Positions 8,318-17,854 of a stretch of 64,000 nucleotides of DNA are shown here, piece by piece. The stretch comes from Brucella anthropi_A (GTDB lineage Bacteria > Pseudomonadota > Alphaproteobacteria > Rhizobiales > Rhizobiaceae), in the NCBI RefSeq assembly GCF_046630315.1, contig NZ_LQBD01000011.1, positions 1 to 64,000 of the forward strand. The letters run 5' to 3'. The notes under the pieces are model-generated. The model worked only from the letters and a program-made list of their open reading frames with translations. It did not search any database and was not told the DNA's origin. Position numbers and translations under genes: made by a program. Positions within the stretch are counted from its first letter, which is position 1, and each line of letters opens with the position of its first letter.

Positions 8318-9094
8318 ATGAGCAGCAACTTCAATCAGGAAACCGTCACCGACATTCATCACTGGACCGACACGCTGTTTTCCTTCCGCACGACGCGCGA
8401 CCCCGGCTTTCGCTTCCAGAGCGGCCAGTTCATCATGATGGGTCTGGAAGTGAACGGCAAGCCGCTCACCCGCGCCTATTCCATCGCGTCGAGCCTTTAT
8501 GAAGACGGCCTGGAATTCTTCTCGATCAAGGTGCCGAACGGTCCATTGACCTCCAAGCTCCAGCATCTGAAAGTCGGCGACCGGATCATCCTGTCCAAGA
8601 AGCCGGTCGGCACGCTGCTCTACGACAACCTCAAGCCCGGAAAAAATCTCTGGCTGCTCTCGACCGGCACCGGCCTTGCGCCGTTCCTGTCGATCATCCG
8701 CGATCTGGAGGCCTATGAACGGTTCGAGAAGATCATTCTCGTTCATGGCGTGCGCCAGGTGGCGGAACTCGCCTATACGGATTTCATTTCCAACGAACTG
8801 CCGCAGGATGAATTCCTCGGCGAAATGGTGCAGAAGCAGCTCATCTATTACCCGACCGTCACGCGTGAGCCCTACAAGAACCGCGGCCGCCTGACCGATC
8901 TCATTCGCTCGGGCCAGCTTTTCAAAGATGTCGGCCTGCCGGAATTCAACCATGACGACGACCGCATGATGCTGTGCGGCAGCCCGGAAATGCTGGCCGA
9001 AACGAAACAGATTCTGGAAGAGCGCGGCTTTACCGAAGGCAGCCAGAGCGAAGCCGGGCATTACGTCATCGAAAAGGCTTTTGTCGAAAAATAA
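8318..9094 (+). CDS. fpr: Ferredoxin-NADP(+) reductase
   Basis: 258 aa, bacterial plant-type FNR subfamily II. FAD-binding motif RAYSIAS (about residues 49-55), NADP-binding glycine loop STGTGLAPF (about 113-121), CGSPEM motif, and C-terminal AFVEK, typical of subfamily II, whose C-terminal residues stack on FAD. It moves electrons between NADPH and ferredoxin or flavodoxin for Fe-S assembly and oxidative-stress repair, which fits its place after sodB. The FNR-type box 149 nt upstream suggests oxygen-dependent control. It ends just before a hairpin terminator shared with nadC. Confidence 0.92.
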   Translation: MSSNFNQETVTDIHHWTDTLFSFRTTRDPGFRFQSGQFIMMGLEVNGKPLTRAYSIASSLYEDGLEFFSIKVPNGPLTSKLQHLKVGDRIILSKKPVGTLLYDNLKPGKNLWLLSTGTGLAPFLSIIRDLEAYERFEKIILVHGVRQVAELAYTDFISNELPQDEFLGEMVQKQLIYYPTVTREPYKNRGRLTDLIRSGQLFKDVGLPEFNHDDDRMMLCGSPEMLAETKQILEERGFTEGSQSEAGHYVIEKAFVEK

Positions 9095-9117
9095 GCTTCG
9101 CGGCCATAAGGACGAAA

Positions 9118-9141
9118 GGGAGGCAATCGCCTCCCCTTTTT
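9118..9141. terminator. Intrinsic terminator of fpr
   Basis: Perfect 7-bp stem GGGAGGC (9118-9124) / GCCTCCC (9129-9135) with a 4-nt loop, then CTTTTT. It overlaps the nadC stop codon and may also act weakly on the minus strand, where TTTCG follows. Confidence 0.85.
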
Positions 9142-9997
9142 ATGTCAGCGCTTCGAAATCAAGACCGATATCGAGGTTCGGCGCGCTGTGGGTGGTCCAG
9201 CCGACCGAAATCAGATCGACGCCGCTGGATGCGACCGCCGCCACCGTTTCCGGCGTGATGCCGCCCGAGGCTTCGCAAATGGCGCGGCCATCGACGATCG
9301 ACACCGCCTCGCGCAATTGATCGGGCGACATATTGTCGAGCAGCACCGCATCGACACCGACAGCCATCGCCTCATCGAGTTGTGGCAGCGTATCGACCTC
9401 CACCTCGATCTTGACCATGTGCCCGGCACCCGCTTTGGCGCGCTCGATGGCTTCGCGCACGCCGCCCGCAACGGCAATATGGTTATCCTTGATCAGCACC
9501 GCATCATAGAGCGCGAAACGGTGGTTCATGCCGCCGCCTGCCCTCACCGCATATTTCTGCAAGGCACGCAGCCCCGGCGTCGTCTTGCGCGTGCAGACGA
9601 TTGCCGCCCCCGTACCGTGAACCGCCTTCACCAGACCGGCTGTGGCCGTGGCGATGCCGGACAGGTGGCCGAGGAAATTGAGCGCGGTGCGCTCACCCGC
9701 CAGAATGGAGCGGGACAAGCCGGAAACACGGGCGACATCGGCCCCTTTTTCAAGAGACTGACCGTCCCGCGCCAGACGTTCGAATGTAACGCCCGGATCG
9801 AGCAGACGAAAGGCCATTTCAGCCACATCGAGCCCGGCGATGACGCCCGGCTGACGCAGGCTGAACAGCATGGCCGAGCAGTGATCCTCCGGCACCACCG
9901 CATTGCTGGTGATATCACCGGCAAGGCCCAGATCTTCCAGAAGTGCGGCGCGCACCAGCGGTTCGACGATCAGCGGAGACAGGCGTGGCAGGTTCAT
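9140..9997 (-). CDS. nadC: Nicotinate-nucleotide pyrophosphorylase (quinolinate phosphoribosyltransferase)
   Basis: 285 aa. Converts quinolinate and PRPP to nicotinate mononucleotide, third step of de novo NAD synthesis. Family motifs: CTRKTTPGLRALQKYAVRAGGGMNHR-type segment (given in part; near residues 135-160) with the basic substrate-binding residues, LIKDNHI, and KIEVEVDTL. Its start overlaps the nadB stop by 4 bases (ATGA), showing translational coupling. Last gene of nadA-nadB-nadC. Confidence 0.95.
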   Translation of the reverse strand: MNLPRLSPLIVEPLVRAALLEDLGLAGDITSNAVVPEDHCSAMLFSLRQPGVIAGLDVAEMAFRLLDPGVTFERLARDGQSLEKGADVARVSGLSRSILAGERTALNFLGHLSGIATATAGLVKAVHGTGAAIVCTRKTTPGLRALQKYAVRAGGGMNHRFALYDAVLIKDNHIAVAGGVREAIERAKAGAGHMVKIEVEVDTLPQLDEAMAVGVDAVLLDNMSPDQLREAVSIVDGRAICEASGGITPETVAAVASSGVDLISVGWTTHSAPNLDIGLDFEALT

Positions 9998-11523
9998 GAG
10001 GCTATCCTGGACATTCGGTTTGAATCAATGATCTCGCGAGCGCGCGCGAACGCCGTCTCGAATGTGTGAAAGCGGCGCATGACCACCGCATCCTTTTGCG
10101 GATGGTCGATGCGGGCGTGGCTGCCGCGCGACTCGCGCCGTTCATATGCCGCAACCGCGGCAACCAGCGCCACGGCTGCGGCATCGTCGGTCTCAGCGCG
10201 GGGAAGAAGGGTGGTGATTGCAAAGCGCAAACCGTCTTCATCACGCAGCAGACCAAGATGGCTGGACACGACACGCCGTACCGGAGCCGGATCGTTTTCG
10301 TGTGGCAAGCGGACCGGCACGGGCTGGCGCATGGCAATAGCCTCCTCATCACCAAGCGCACGGGCGGCGCGCAGACCCATGACGGCTGCTTCGAGCAGTG
10401 AATTGCTGGCAAGCCGGTTGGCACCATGAAGGCCGGTGCAGGCTGCTTCGCCTACGGCCCAGAGGCCCGGCAGACTGCTGCGCCCGTCAGCGTCGGTCCT
10501 GATCCCGCCCATGTGATAATGTGTGGCCGGGCGAACCGGGATCAGGTCGCGGGACGGATAAATGCCATGCTGTTTGCAGAGCCGGTCAATCCCCGGAAAC
10601 CGGGTCGCAAAACGGATGCCCAGAGCCGCCCGCGCATCGAGATAGACCTTGCGCCCTTGCGCAAGCTCGCTGCCGATGGCGCGTGCCACCACATCGCGAG
10701 GCGCAAGCTCGCGGCCAGGAATATCCGCCATGAAGCATTCGCCGCGATCATTGACGAGAATGGCGCCCTCGCCGCGCACCGCTTCGCTGATCAGCGGCAG
10801 ACGCGGCGCAGAAACCGCAAGCGCGGTTGGGTGGAATTGCACGAACTCCATATCGGCCAGCACAGCGCCTGCGCGGCCTGCCAATACGGCGCCCAATATC
10901 GCAGCTTGCCCTAGATTGCCGAGCGGTGTGGTCGTCGCCTCATAAAGTCCGCCGATGCCGCCCGTCGCCAGAACCACGGCGCGGGCCGCAACCGGCCCGA
11001 TATTTTCAAGGCAGGCGCCGACAACACGGCCATCCTGCCGGATGAGCCGCAGGGCGCGGGTGTTTTCCATGACGGTGATCGAAGGCGTCGCCAGCACTTT
11101 CGCAATCAAGGCGCGCATGATGCCCGCCCCCGTCGCATCGCCATCGACATGGGCGATGCGATGGCGGCTATGGGCGGCTTCCAGACCGAGCGAAAATGAA
11201 CCATCGGCCTTGCGATCGAAGCGCACGCCATGGGCTTCCAGCGCGGCAATGACGTCCGCGCCTGCCGCGATGATTTCAGTCGCCACGCCTGCATCACACA
11301 GGCCGTCGCCCGCGGCAATCGTATCGGCCAGATGCAGCGCCGTGCTGTCATCCGCGCCGAGGCTTGCAGCAATACCGCCCTGCGCCAAGGTGCTGGAACC
11401 GGACAGGCCGAGGCTTCCCACTGTTGCCAGCAGGACCGGCTGCGGAGAGAGCGTCAGCGCCGTCATCAGCCCGGCAAGGCCGCTGCCGATGACGAGGACC
11501 GGGGCAGTCCGGGCCGTGTTCAT
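9994..11523 (-). CDS. nadB: L-aspartate oxidase
   Basis: 509 aa. Oxidises L-aspartate to iminoaspartate using FAD, first step of de novo NAD synthesis. N-terminal dinucleotide fold VIGSGLAGLMTALTL, then SLGLSGSSTLAQGGIAASLG, the flavin/substrate region HVDGDATGAGI, and RPATHYHMGGI, characteristic of the fumarate reductase/NadB group. Slightly shorter than the E. coli enzyme (540 aa). Four-base ATGA overlaps at both ends couple it to nadA and nadC. Confidence 0.95.
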   Translation of the reverse strand: MNTARTAPVLVIGSGLAGLMTALTLSPQPVLLATVGSLGLSGSSTLAQGGIAASLGADDSTALHLADTIAAGDGLCDAGVATEIIAAGADVIAALEAHGVRFDRKADGSFSLGLEAAHSRHRIAHVDGDATGAGIMRALIAKVLATPSITVMENTRALRLIRQDGRVVGACLENIGPVAARAVVLATGGIGGLYEATTTPLGNLGQAAILGAVLAGRAGAVLADMEFVQFHPTALAVSAPRLPLISEAVRGEGAILVNDRGECFMADIPGRELAPRDVVARAIGSELAQGRKVYLDARAALGIRFATRFPGIDRLCKQHGIYPSRDLIPVRPATHYHMGGIRTDADGRSSLPGLWAVGEAACTGLHGANRLASNSLLEAAVMGLRAARALGDEEAIAMRQPVPVRLPHENDPAPVRRVVSSHLGLLRDEDGLRFAITTLLPRAETDDAAAVALVAAVAAYERRESRGSHARIDHPQKDAVVMRRFHTFETAFARAREIIDSNRMSRIAS

Positions 11524-12503
11524 ACCCTCAACATCCGCTCGACGGCGCGCCGGGCAGGCTCCATCAGTGCAGCATCGACTGTCACTTCATGGCGGTTGTT
11601 TTCCAGCGCATCGCGGATATTGGCAAGCGTGATCCGCTTCATATGCGGGCAGAGATTGCAGGGCCGGATGAACTCGACATCCGGGTGATCGACGGCGACA
11701 TTGTCGCTCATCGAGCATTCGGTCAAAAGCACGACGCGCTGCGGTTTCTTCTGGCCGACATAATCGGACATGACGGCGGTTGAACCGGCAAAATCGGCGG
11801 CTTCCACCACTTCCGGCGGGCATTCGGGATGAGCCAGAACCATGACGCCGGGATGGCTCTCACGCAATTCACGGATATCGTCGGGGGTGAACCGCTCATG
11901 CACTTCGCAATGGCCGTGCCAGGCGAGGATTTCGACATTGGTTTCACGCGCCACGTTCTGCGCCAGAAACTCGTCGGGGATCATCAGCACGCGCGGCACG
12001 CCGAGCGATTCCACGATCCTTTTGGCGTTGCCGGAAGTGCAGCAGATATCGGAAGCCGCCTTCACCGCCGCAGACGTGTTGACATAGGTGATGATCGGCA
12101 CGCCGGGGTGCGCCTGCCGCAGCAACGCCACATCTTCCGGCGTGATGCTGTCGGCCAGCGAGCAGCCCGCCGCCATGTCCGGGATCAGCACCGTCTTGCC
12201 GGGATTGAGCAGCTTGGCCGTCTCGGCCATGAAATGCACGCCCGCCAGCACGATCACATCGGCGTCCACTTCCGCCGCCTTGCGCGCCAGCGCCAGGCTG
12301 TCGCCCACGATGTCGGCCACGCAATGGAAGATTTCCGGCGTCTGGTAATTGTGCGCAAGGATGACCGCGTTGCGCTTTTTCTTCCACTCAAGGATCGCCG
12401 CGACATCGTCTTCGAAGCCCAGCCACTCTGCCTTGGGCAACACCTTGGCCACGCGGTCATAGAGTTGCGAGACGGAAACATGATCGTGCAGATGAACATT
12501 CAT
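11520..12503 (-). CDS. nadA: Quinolinate synthase A
   Basis: 327 aa. Condenses iminoaspartate with dihydroxyacetone phosphate to quinolinate, using a [4Fe-4S] cluster. Candidate cluster cysteines lie in CCTSGNAKRI and NLCPHMKRI in addition to an earlier conserved one; VILAHNYQTPEI and HPECPPEVVEAAD are family signatures. I place the start at ATG 12503, with GGGAGG suitably upstream; the longer ORF to 12530 lacks a good SD and would run into the operator region. First gene of the NAD operon, directly downstream of two palindromes and of the regulator gene. Confidence 0.93.
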   Translation of the reverse strand: MNVHLHDHVSVSQLYDRVAKVLPKAEWLGFEDDVAAILEWKKKRNAVILAHNYQTPEIFHCVADIVGDSLALARKAAEVDADVIVLAGVHFMAETAKLLNPGKTVLIPDMAAGCSLADSITPEDVALLRQAHPGVPIITYVNTSAAVKAASDICCTSGNAKRIVESLGVPRVLMIPDEFLAQNVARETNVEILAWHGHCEVHERFTPDDIRELRESHPGVMVLAHPECPPEVVEAADFAGSTAVMSDYVGQKKPQRVVLLTECSMSDNVAVDHPDVEFIRPCNLCPHMKRITLANIRDALENNRHEVTVDAALMEPARRAVERMLRV

Positions 12504-12532
12504 GGGGTTGGGCCTCCCGAGCGCAGCCACAT

Positions 12533-12583
12533 ATACTCATTATGAGTATTTCATGGGTGCGAACTTATACTCGATTCGAGTAT
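12533..12583. promoter_or_regulatory. Two 17-bp palindromic operators of the nadABC operon
   Basis: ATACTCATTATGAGTAT at 12533-12549 and ATACTCGATTCGAGTAT at 12567-12583 are both perfect odd-length palindromes sharing ATACTC-N5-GAGTAT. Centres are 34 bp apart, about three helical turns. They occupy the 84 bp between the regulator stop and the nadA start, 30 nt upstream of nadA. The NadQ-type regulator next door is the obvious binder (inference). Confidence 0.85.
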
Positions 12584-12587
12584 ATTG

Positions 12588-13523
12588 TCAATCGCGGGAG
12601 ATTGGCAGCTTGGCTCCGCCCAGATGACGCTCGGAAAGGGCGCGCTCCTCGACAATCGAGTAGCGGAAACGGAACAGTTTCGCCGGGCGTCCGCCGGTTT
12701 CGCTGTCGCTTTCGCCGGTTTCCTCAACCAGGTCCTGCTGTTCGATCAGGCGGCGGAAATTCTGCTTGTGCAGGCGCAGGCCCGCCAGCGCTTCGACCGT
12801 GCGCTGCAATTGCAGAAGCGTGAAACTCTCCGGCATCAACTCGAACACCACCGGGCGATATTTGATCTTGGCGCGCAGCCGCGCAATCGCCGTGGCAAGG
12901 ATGCGGCGGTGATCGGCGAACATGGAGCGCCCGTTCTCGTCTTCCTTCATGCCGGCTTCCGCCACCAGCCCGGCCTCATAAAGCAGTTCATAGCGCTGAA
13001 GCACGAGGTCCTCGTTCCAGCGCCCGCTCCAATCTCCGTTTTCAAAGCCGAAGGTGAAGGCGATGCGCCGCATGCGCTGCGCTGTCATTTCCGGTGTTGC
13101 GGCCCGATGCGCCCAGACGAGGAGCGCATTGTTGAGGTGCTCCATGATGGCCGGTTCGCCCTGGCGGTGATCTTCCCATGGCAGATAATCATACCAGCCG
13201 CGCCAGCCCGCCTGCCCCGCCGCCGCATCGCTTTCACGCACAAGGCCAAGATAGCTGATCGAGATGATGCGCTCGCCCTGCGCGTGACGGTCACGGTCGG
13301 CAAAGGTGTAAAGCTGTTCCAGATAGCCGACCGGATGCGCGGTTTCGGACTGCACCCAGGCCCGCAGGCCCGATTGCAGCGAACGATGCTCGCTTTCAAA
13401 CGGGCCGGATGGCAATGCCGCACCTTGGGCCTGTCCCTGTCGCACGGTCATGACGCGCGGCTGTTCGCTGGTGACAGCGACCAGCACCGCTATCAGTTCG
13501 GTATGGGCAATATCGTCAGTCAC
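12588..13523 (-). CDS. nadQ: NAD biosynthesis regulator NadQ (Nudix-like domain plus winged helix)
   Basis: About 311 aa. The N-terminal part (TDDIAHTELIAVLVAVTSEQ through YLEQLYTFADRDR) resembles a degenerate Nudix domain without the full catalytic Nudix box. The C-terminal part (about residues 190-311) looks like a winged helix, as in the alphaproteobacterial NAD regulator family that sits next to nadABC. It lies just upstream of nadA on the same strand, with two palindromes after its stop codon, so it probably represses nadABC in response to an NAD-related ligand. I prefer GTG at 13523, which has GGAG five bases upstream; ATG at 13550 lacks an SD. Confidence 0.75.
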   Translation of the reverse strand: MTDDIAHTELIAVLVAVTSEQPRVMTVRQGQAQGAALPSGPFESEHRSLQSGLRAWVQSETAHPVGYLEQLYTFADRDRHAQGERIISISYLGLVRESDAAAGQAGWRGWYDYLPWEDHRQGEPAIMEHLNNALLVWAHRAATPEMTAQRMRRIAFTFGFENGDWSGRWNEDLVLQRYELLYEAGLVAEAGMKEDENGRSMFADHRRILATAIARLRAKIKYRPVVFELMPESFTLLQLQRTVEALAGLRLHKQNFRRLIEQQDLVEETGESDSETGGRPAKLFRFRYSIVEERALSERHLGGAKLPISRD

Positions 13524-13609
13524 GGTCACTCCGCAAAACACTTCCGGCATTGAACGCGATTGACGAATAATTACAAGGCGCTGCCGCCATACGGCACAGA
13601 ATTTAGGGA

Positions 13610-14437
13610 TTAAGTTTTCGGTTTCGCGCCGAAAATATGTTCCGGCCCCGGAAATGTGCGCGCCCGCACCTCCTCGGCATAGGCTTTCGCCGCATCGGAC
13701 ACCTGCGGCGCCAAATGCGCAAAACGCTTCACAAAGCGCGGCGTGAAATCCTGAAACAGCCCCAGCATATCGTCCGAAACCAGTATCTGCCCGTCGCAGG
13801 CGGCCGAAGCCCCGATACCGACCGTCGGAATGGCAAGCGACGCGGTGATTGCGCGCGCCAGCGGCTCCACCGTGCCTTCAATGACCAGCGCAAACGCGCC
13901 TGCCTCGGCAATGGCCTGCGCATCGCGGCGAATGCGGTCGGCCTCCTCGTCGCCGCGCCCGAGCGAGCGAAAGCCGCCGACCGTATTGACCTGTTGCGGC
14001 ATCAGGCCGACATGGCCGAACACGGGAATACCGCGCCGGACGAGAAATGCGACCGTTTCGGCCATTTCCTCGCCGCCTTCAAGCTTGACGCCGTCGCAGC
14101 CGGTTTCCTGCATCACGCGGGCGGCATTGCGGAATGCCTGCTCCTTCGATTCCTGATAGGAACCGAACGGCATATCGACAATGACACAGGCCGTCTCCGC
14201 CCCGCGCATCACCGCCTGCCCGTGGGCGATCATCATGTCCAGCGTCACGGCAAGCGTGGAATCCATGCCGTAAAGCACCATGCCGAGCGAGTCGCCCACC
14301 AGCAAAAGGTCGCAATGCGGATCGAGCAGACGCGCAATCGGCGTCGTATAGGCGGTCAGGCTGACAATCGGGCGCTCGCCCTTCAGGGCCGAGATAGCCT
14401 TGGGCGTCAGTCGCTTCTGCTTGACGGGCGCGCTCAT
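13610..14437 (-). CDS. panB: 3-methyl-2-oxobutanoate hydroxymethyltransferase
   Basis: 275 aa. Transfers a hydroxymethyl group from methylenetetrahydrofolate to alpha-ketoisovalerate, first step of pantothenate synthesis. Motifs: ALKGERPIVSLTAYT, LLLVGDSLGMV with Mg-binding Asp, DMPFGSY, VKLEGG, FGHVGLMPQ, PTVGIGAS. The ATG at 14437 (MSAPVKQKRL) is one base beyond the panC stop, so panC-panB are translationally adjacent; the longer ORF to 14503 would overlap panC. Confidence 0.95.
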   Translation of the reverse strand: MSAPVKQKRLTPKAISALKGERPIVSLTAYTTPIARLLDPHCDLLLVGDSLGMVLYGMDSTLAVTLDMMIAHGQAVMRGAETACVIVDMPFGSYQESKEQAFRNAARVMQETGCDGVKLEGGEEMAETVAFLVRRGIPVFGHVGLMPQQVNTVGGFRSLGRGDEEADRIRRDAQAIAEAGAFALVIEGTVEPLARAITASLAIPTVGIGASAACDGQILVSDDMLGLFQDFTPRFVKRFAHLAPQVSDAAKAYAEEVRARTFPGPEHIFGAKPKT

Positions 14438-14438
14438 C

Positions 14439-15308
14439 TCAGGCCGCCCGTTCCTGCGCGACATGCGCAATGACACGATTATCGAGAAGCCGCGTCGTGC
14501 CAAGCCGCACGAACAGCGCCACCAGAACCGGACGCCCCTGCACCGCCGTCACGCGTTCCAGTGTATCGGGATCGCGCAGCGCCACCACCTCCGGCGTCGC
14601 CAGCGGTTCGGTTGCAATGAAGGCACGAATTGCCGCCTCCAGCGCGTCGGGATCATCCATGCCGGAGCGATAAAGCCGTTCGGCCTCGTCGAGCGCCTTC
14701 GGCACGATGATGGCGGCGGCCCGCTGTTCCGGCGTCAGATAGACATTGCGGGACGAACAGGCGAGGCCGTCATCTTCCCGCACCGTTTCGACACCGACCA
14801 CCCGCACCGGAATGGCCATGTCCTCCGCCATGCGGCGGATGATGACGAGCTGCTGAAAATCCTTTTCGCCGAAATAGGCCGTATCCGGCCCGACAATATT
14901 GAAGAGCTTGCTCACCACCGTCGCAACACCGGCAAAATGGCCGGGGCGGGCCTCGCCTTCCATCTGGTTGCCAAGCGCGGGCACGTCCACCACCGTCTGC
15001 ATCGGGCGCGGATACATGTCGCTCACTGCCGGCGCGAAGAGATAATCGACACGCGCCCCGCGCAGCAAAGCCGCATCGCGGTCCAGATCGCGCGGATATT
15101 TGTCGAGGTCTTCATTGGCGCCGAATTGCAGCGGATTGACGAAAATGGACACGACGGTCACATCATTGTCCGCCTTCGAACGGTGCACCAGTTCCAGATG
15201 GCCTTTATGGAGATAGCCCATGGTCGGCACGAAGCCGATGCGTTTTCCGGCCCGTCTTGCGGGCGCCAAAGCCTGACGCAATTCCTCGATGGTGCGGATG
15301 ATCTGCAT
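14439..15308 (-). CDS. panC: Pantothenate synthetase (pantoate-beta-alanine ligase)
   Basis: 289 aa. ATP-dependent ligation of pantoate to beta-alanine via pantoyl adenylate. Class I nucleotidyltransferase motifs: FVPTMGYLHKGH (HIGH-like, about residues 26-37), SIFVNPLQFG, YFGEKDFQQL, and SSRNVYL near residue 185 as the KMSKS-like loop. Upstream gene of the panC-panB pair. Confidence 0.95.
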   Translation of the reverse strand: MQIIRTIEELRQALAPARRAGKRIGFVPTMGYLHKGHLELVHRSKADNDVTVVSIFVNPLQFGANEDLDKYPRDLDRDAALLRGARVDYLFAPAVSDMYPRPMQTVVDVPALGNQMEGEARPGHFAGVATVVSKLFNIVGPDTAYFGEKDFQQLVIIRRMAEDMAIPVRVVGVETVREDDGLACSSRNVYLTPEQRAAAIIVPKALDEAERLYRSGMDDPDALEAAIRAFIATEPLATPEVVALRDPDTLERVTAVQGRPVLVALFVRLGTTRLLDNRVIAHVAQERAA

Positions 15309-15383
15309 GAGGTCCTCCTCGCGGCCCGAATTTTCTGGCCGCGAGTCCTACAGCGTCAGCTTAAATATGACAACTCCAGGTGC

Positions 15384-16640
15384 TTACTGCGTCGGGATCG
15401 TCACCGCGCCAACCGTATTGCCGACAGCACGGCCGAAGCGGTCGATCTGCTCGTCATAGGTTTTTCTGGTGTTCGGATCGAACACGGCAATCGGCGCTGT
15501 GACCACCAGCGAGGCTGCCGTGCCGACGCCCTGCGCCGTACCGATTGCCACCGCGCCCAGACGATCGCCGAGGCCGACCTGCGAATCCGTAATCGTCTGG
15601 CCCGCGACAAGGCGCTGGCCGATCAGCTGCACGACTTGCGGGCTGGATGCAAACTTGCCGTGGTTGAGGCGATCTCCGGCCTTGAGTTCCGTCAGGTCGA
15701 TCACGGTGATGCCTGATTTTTCCAGTTCTGAACGATAGGGTTCGATGGACGGATCGATCTGGCCCAACCGGTCGATATTGCCGGAAATGCGCCGCGACAA
15801 GGCGAGCGCCCTGTCGTCCCGCGACGTGAACAGGGTGAAACGCGGATGCTGCTTGCCCATCGCCAGAAACTGTTTCGAGAACACATCGACGTCGAGATCG
15901 GGGGACGCCAGAATGACATCCGTGATCTTGGCATTCACGCGGCCATCGCGGATCGCCATCTGGCGCAGAGCCTCGACCGTCAGCCAGCTTCCCATCGAGT
16001 GGGCCATGACGGTAATGTCCTTGACCTCCGGCTCACGCGCGATGGCGCGCAGAATCTGCTCCAGCGCATCGCGGGAATAGTTGGTGCTTTCCTTGTCGTA
16101 ATTGTAATCGAACACGCTGGCGCGCGACGGCCAGGTGAAGATCACCGGTGCAACATCGGCACCGGAATCATGCACGATCTGGGCAAAGCGATAGACGGAA
16201 TCCTCAAACGTATTGTTGAAGCCGTGCACGAACACCATCACGCGGCGGCTCTTGGTGAGGTGCGGACGAACCCAACCCGCCATTTCCACATCGGTCTTGA
16301 GCGGTGTCACGCTGACGGTGGCAAAATCTGTCTGCGGATTGGGCGGCAGCTTCTTCGGCCACTGCACCTCACCCGCCTTGCGGTTTTTTTCCGGAGGAAT
16401 GGACACCACAATATCGTTGAGCGACACAAGCTCGTCACGCTCGCCGGAGAACAATATGCCCGGTTTGTCCGATGGGCGGCGCGTGGTTGCCACGACAAGG
16501 TCGACCTTGGTGGTACCGGGAGACGCGACATCGCCGACGGGGATGAGCACGCCTTCAGGCCGACTGGCGCATCCGGCAAGCAAAGGCATCAGAACCAGCA
16601 ATGCAGGAGCTGTCCGAGAAAAAATGCGCCGCAAAATCAA
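15384..16640 (-). CDS. Alpha/beta hydrolase lipoprotein (DUF900 family)
   Basis: 418 aa. The signal peptide ends in lipobox LAGC (Cys24), so it is a predicted lipoprotein. Central alpha/beta hydrolase: oxyanion region MVFVHGFNNTFEDSVYRFAQ, nucleophile elbow AHSMGSW with the catalytic Ser, then a later Asp and His. This matches DUF900 esterase/lipase-like proteins of unknown substrate. The C-terminal 90 residues are rich in Gly/Ala/Val and lie outside the hydrolase core. Transcribed on its own upstream of panC; any link to pantothenate synthesis is unsupported. Confidence 0.8.
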   Translation of the reverse strand: MILRRIFSRTAPALLVLMPLLAGCASRPEGVLIPVGDVASPGTTKVDLVVATTRRPSDKPGILFSGERDELVSLNDIVVSIPPEKNRKAGEVQWPKKLPPNPQTDFATVSVTPLKTDVEMAGWVRPHLTKSRRVMVFVHGFNNTFEDSVYRFAQIVHDSGADVAPVIFTWPSRASVFDYNYDKESTNYSRDALEQILRAIAREPEVKDITVMAHSMGSWLTVEALRQMAIRDGRVNAKITDVILASPDLDVDVFSKQFLAMGKQHPRFTLFTSRDDRALALSRRISGNIDRLGQIDPSIEPYRSELEKSGITVIDLTELKAGDRLNHGKFASSPQVVQLIGQRLVAGQTITDSQVGLGDRLGAVAIGTAQGVGTAASLVVTAPIAVFDPNTRKTYDEQIDRFGRAVGNTVGAVTIPTQ

Positions 16641-16900
16641 ACTCCCTCAACGCTACGCCACCAGTCCACGCCAGAGCGCCCGGATGCCAACGCCATCCAC
16701 GCCCTATACACCCGAATTTTGAGGGTTAATATATTCTTTACGTGCAAGGCCGTGCCAAGCCCCAATTATCCACCACCATCGGAACACGGGACGATTGCGG
16801 CTTATGGGTTACACACTGTTCAACACGTAGTCCTTTCATCACGACCAGCCCTGACCGATATAGCTGCCAACAGCAACTCCGTTTCCGAAGGAGGCACAAT

Positions 16901-17854
16901 ATGGCATTGGAACTGACAGGGCTGCACCATCTGACAGCCATTACCGCCGATGCGCCCGGCAACCGGCGCTTCTATACCGACACGCTGGGGCTTCGGCTCG
17001 TCAAGAAGACCGTCAATCAGGACGACACCAGCGCCTACCATCTGTTCTATGCAGACGGGCTGGCATCGCCCGGCACCGACATCACCTTTTTCGACTGGCC
17101 GGTACAGCGCGAACAACGCGGCACCAATAGCGTCGCCCGCACCGGATTGCGTGTGAACGGGATCGAAAGCCTCGAATGGTGGCGAAAGCACCTGAATGAC
17201 AAAGGCATCAAGACCGGGGATATTTTCGACGTTGCCGGACGGGCCGCTCTCGACTTCGAGGACCCGGAAGGACAGCGCCTGCGCCTGACCGATGATGGTG
17301 GCGCTGGCGAAGCGCATAGCTGGAGCCGAAGCCCCGTTCCCGCCGAGCGACAGATCCGGGGCCTCGGGCCGATTACGCTCAGTGTTCCCGAACTGGCGCC
17401 AACCCGGATCATCCTGGAAAAGGTCATGAACATGCGCCAGACCGGCGACTATGTTTCGCCCGATGGCGAAGGTCACGTCCATGTGTTCTCCATGGGGCCG
17501 GGCGGTGCCGCAGCCGAACTGCATGTCGCGGTACAGCCCAACCTGCCAACCGCATGGCAGGGCGCGGGTGCGGTTCACCACGTCGCCTTCCGCACACCGG
17601 ATCAGGAAAGCATGCAGGAATGGGTGGACCGCCTGCGCTCCGTGCGCATGCCGTCAAGCGGCGAAGTCGAACGCTATTATTTCCGCTCGCTCTACTTCCG
17701 CGAGCCGAATGGCATCCTGTTCGAAATCGCGACCGATGGCCCCGGCTTTGCCGTCGATGAACCGCTCGAAAGTCTCGGCGAAAGCCTGTCGCTTCCACCT
17801 TTCCTCGAAGGAAAGCGCGAAGCCATCGAGCGGAACCTGAAACCGCTTGATTAA
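16901..17854 (+). CDS. Ring-cleaving dioxygenase of the VOC (glyoxalase/bleomycin) superfamily
   Basis: 317 aa with two VOC domains (residues about 4-130 and 150-280). Each begins with a metal-ligand-type motif (TGLHHLTAI; later GAVHHVAFRT) and the last carries EPNGILFEIATDGPGF with a Glu ligand. This is the MhqO/LinE-like group acting on hydroquinones or catechols; the substrate is unknown. The strong SD AAGGAGG at 16888-16894 picks ATG 16901 rather than the 53-codon-longer ORF. It converges with a related dioxygenase-esterase fusion, sharing one terminator hairpin. Confidence 0.85.
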   Translation: MALELTGLHHLTAITADAPGNRRFYTDTLGLRLVKKTVNQDDTSAYHLFYADGLASPGTDITFFDWPVQREQRGTNSVARTGLRVNGIESLEWWRKHLNDKGIKTGDIFDVAGRAALDFEDPEGQRLRLTDDGGAGEAHSWSRSPVPAERQIRGLGPITLSVPELAPTRIILEKVMNMRQTGDYVSPDGEGHVHVFSMGPGGAAAELHVAVQPNLPTAWQGAGAVHHVAFRTPDQESMQEWVDRLRSVRMPSSGEVERYYFRSLYFREPNGILFEIATDGPGFAVDEPLESLGESLSLPPFLEGKREAIERNLKPLD

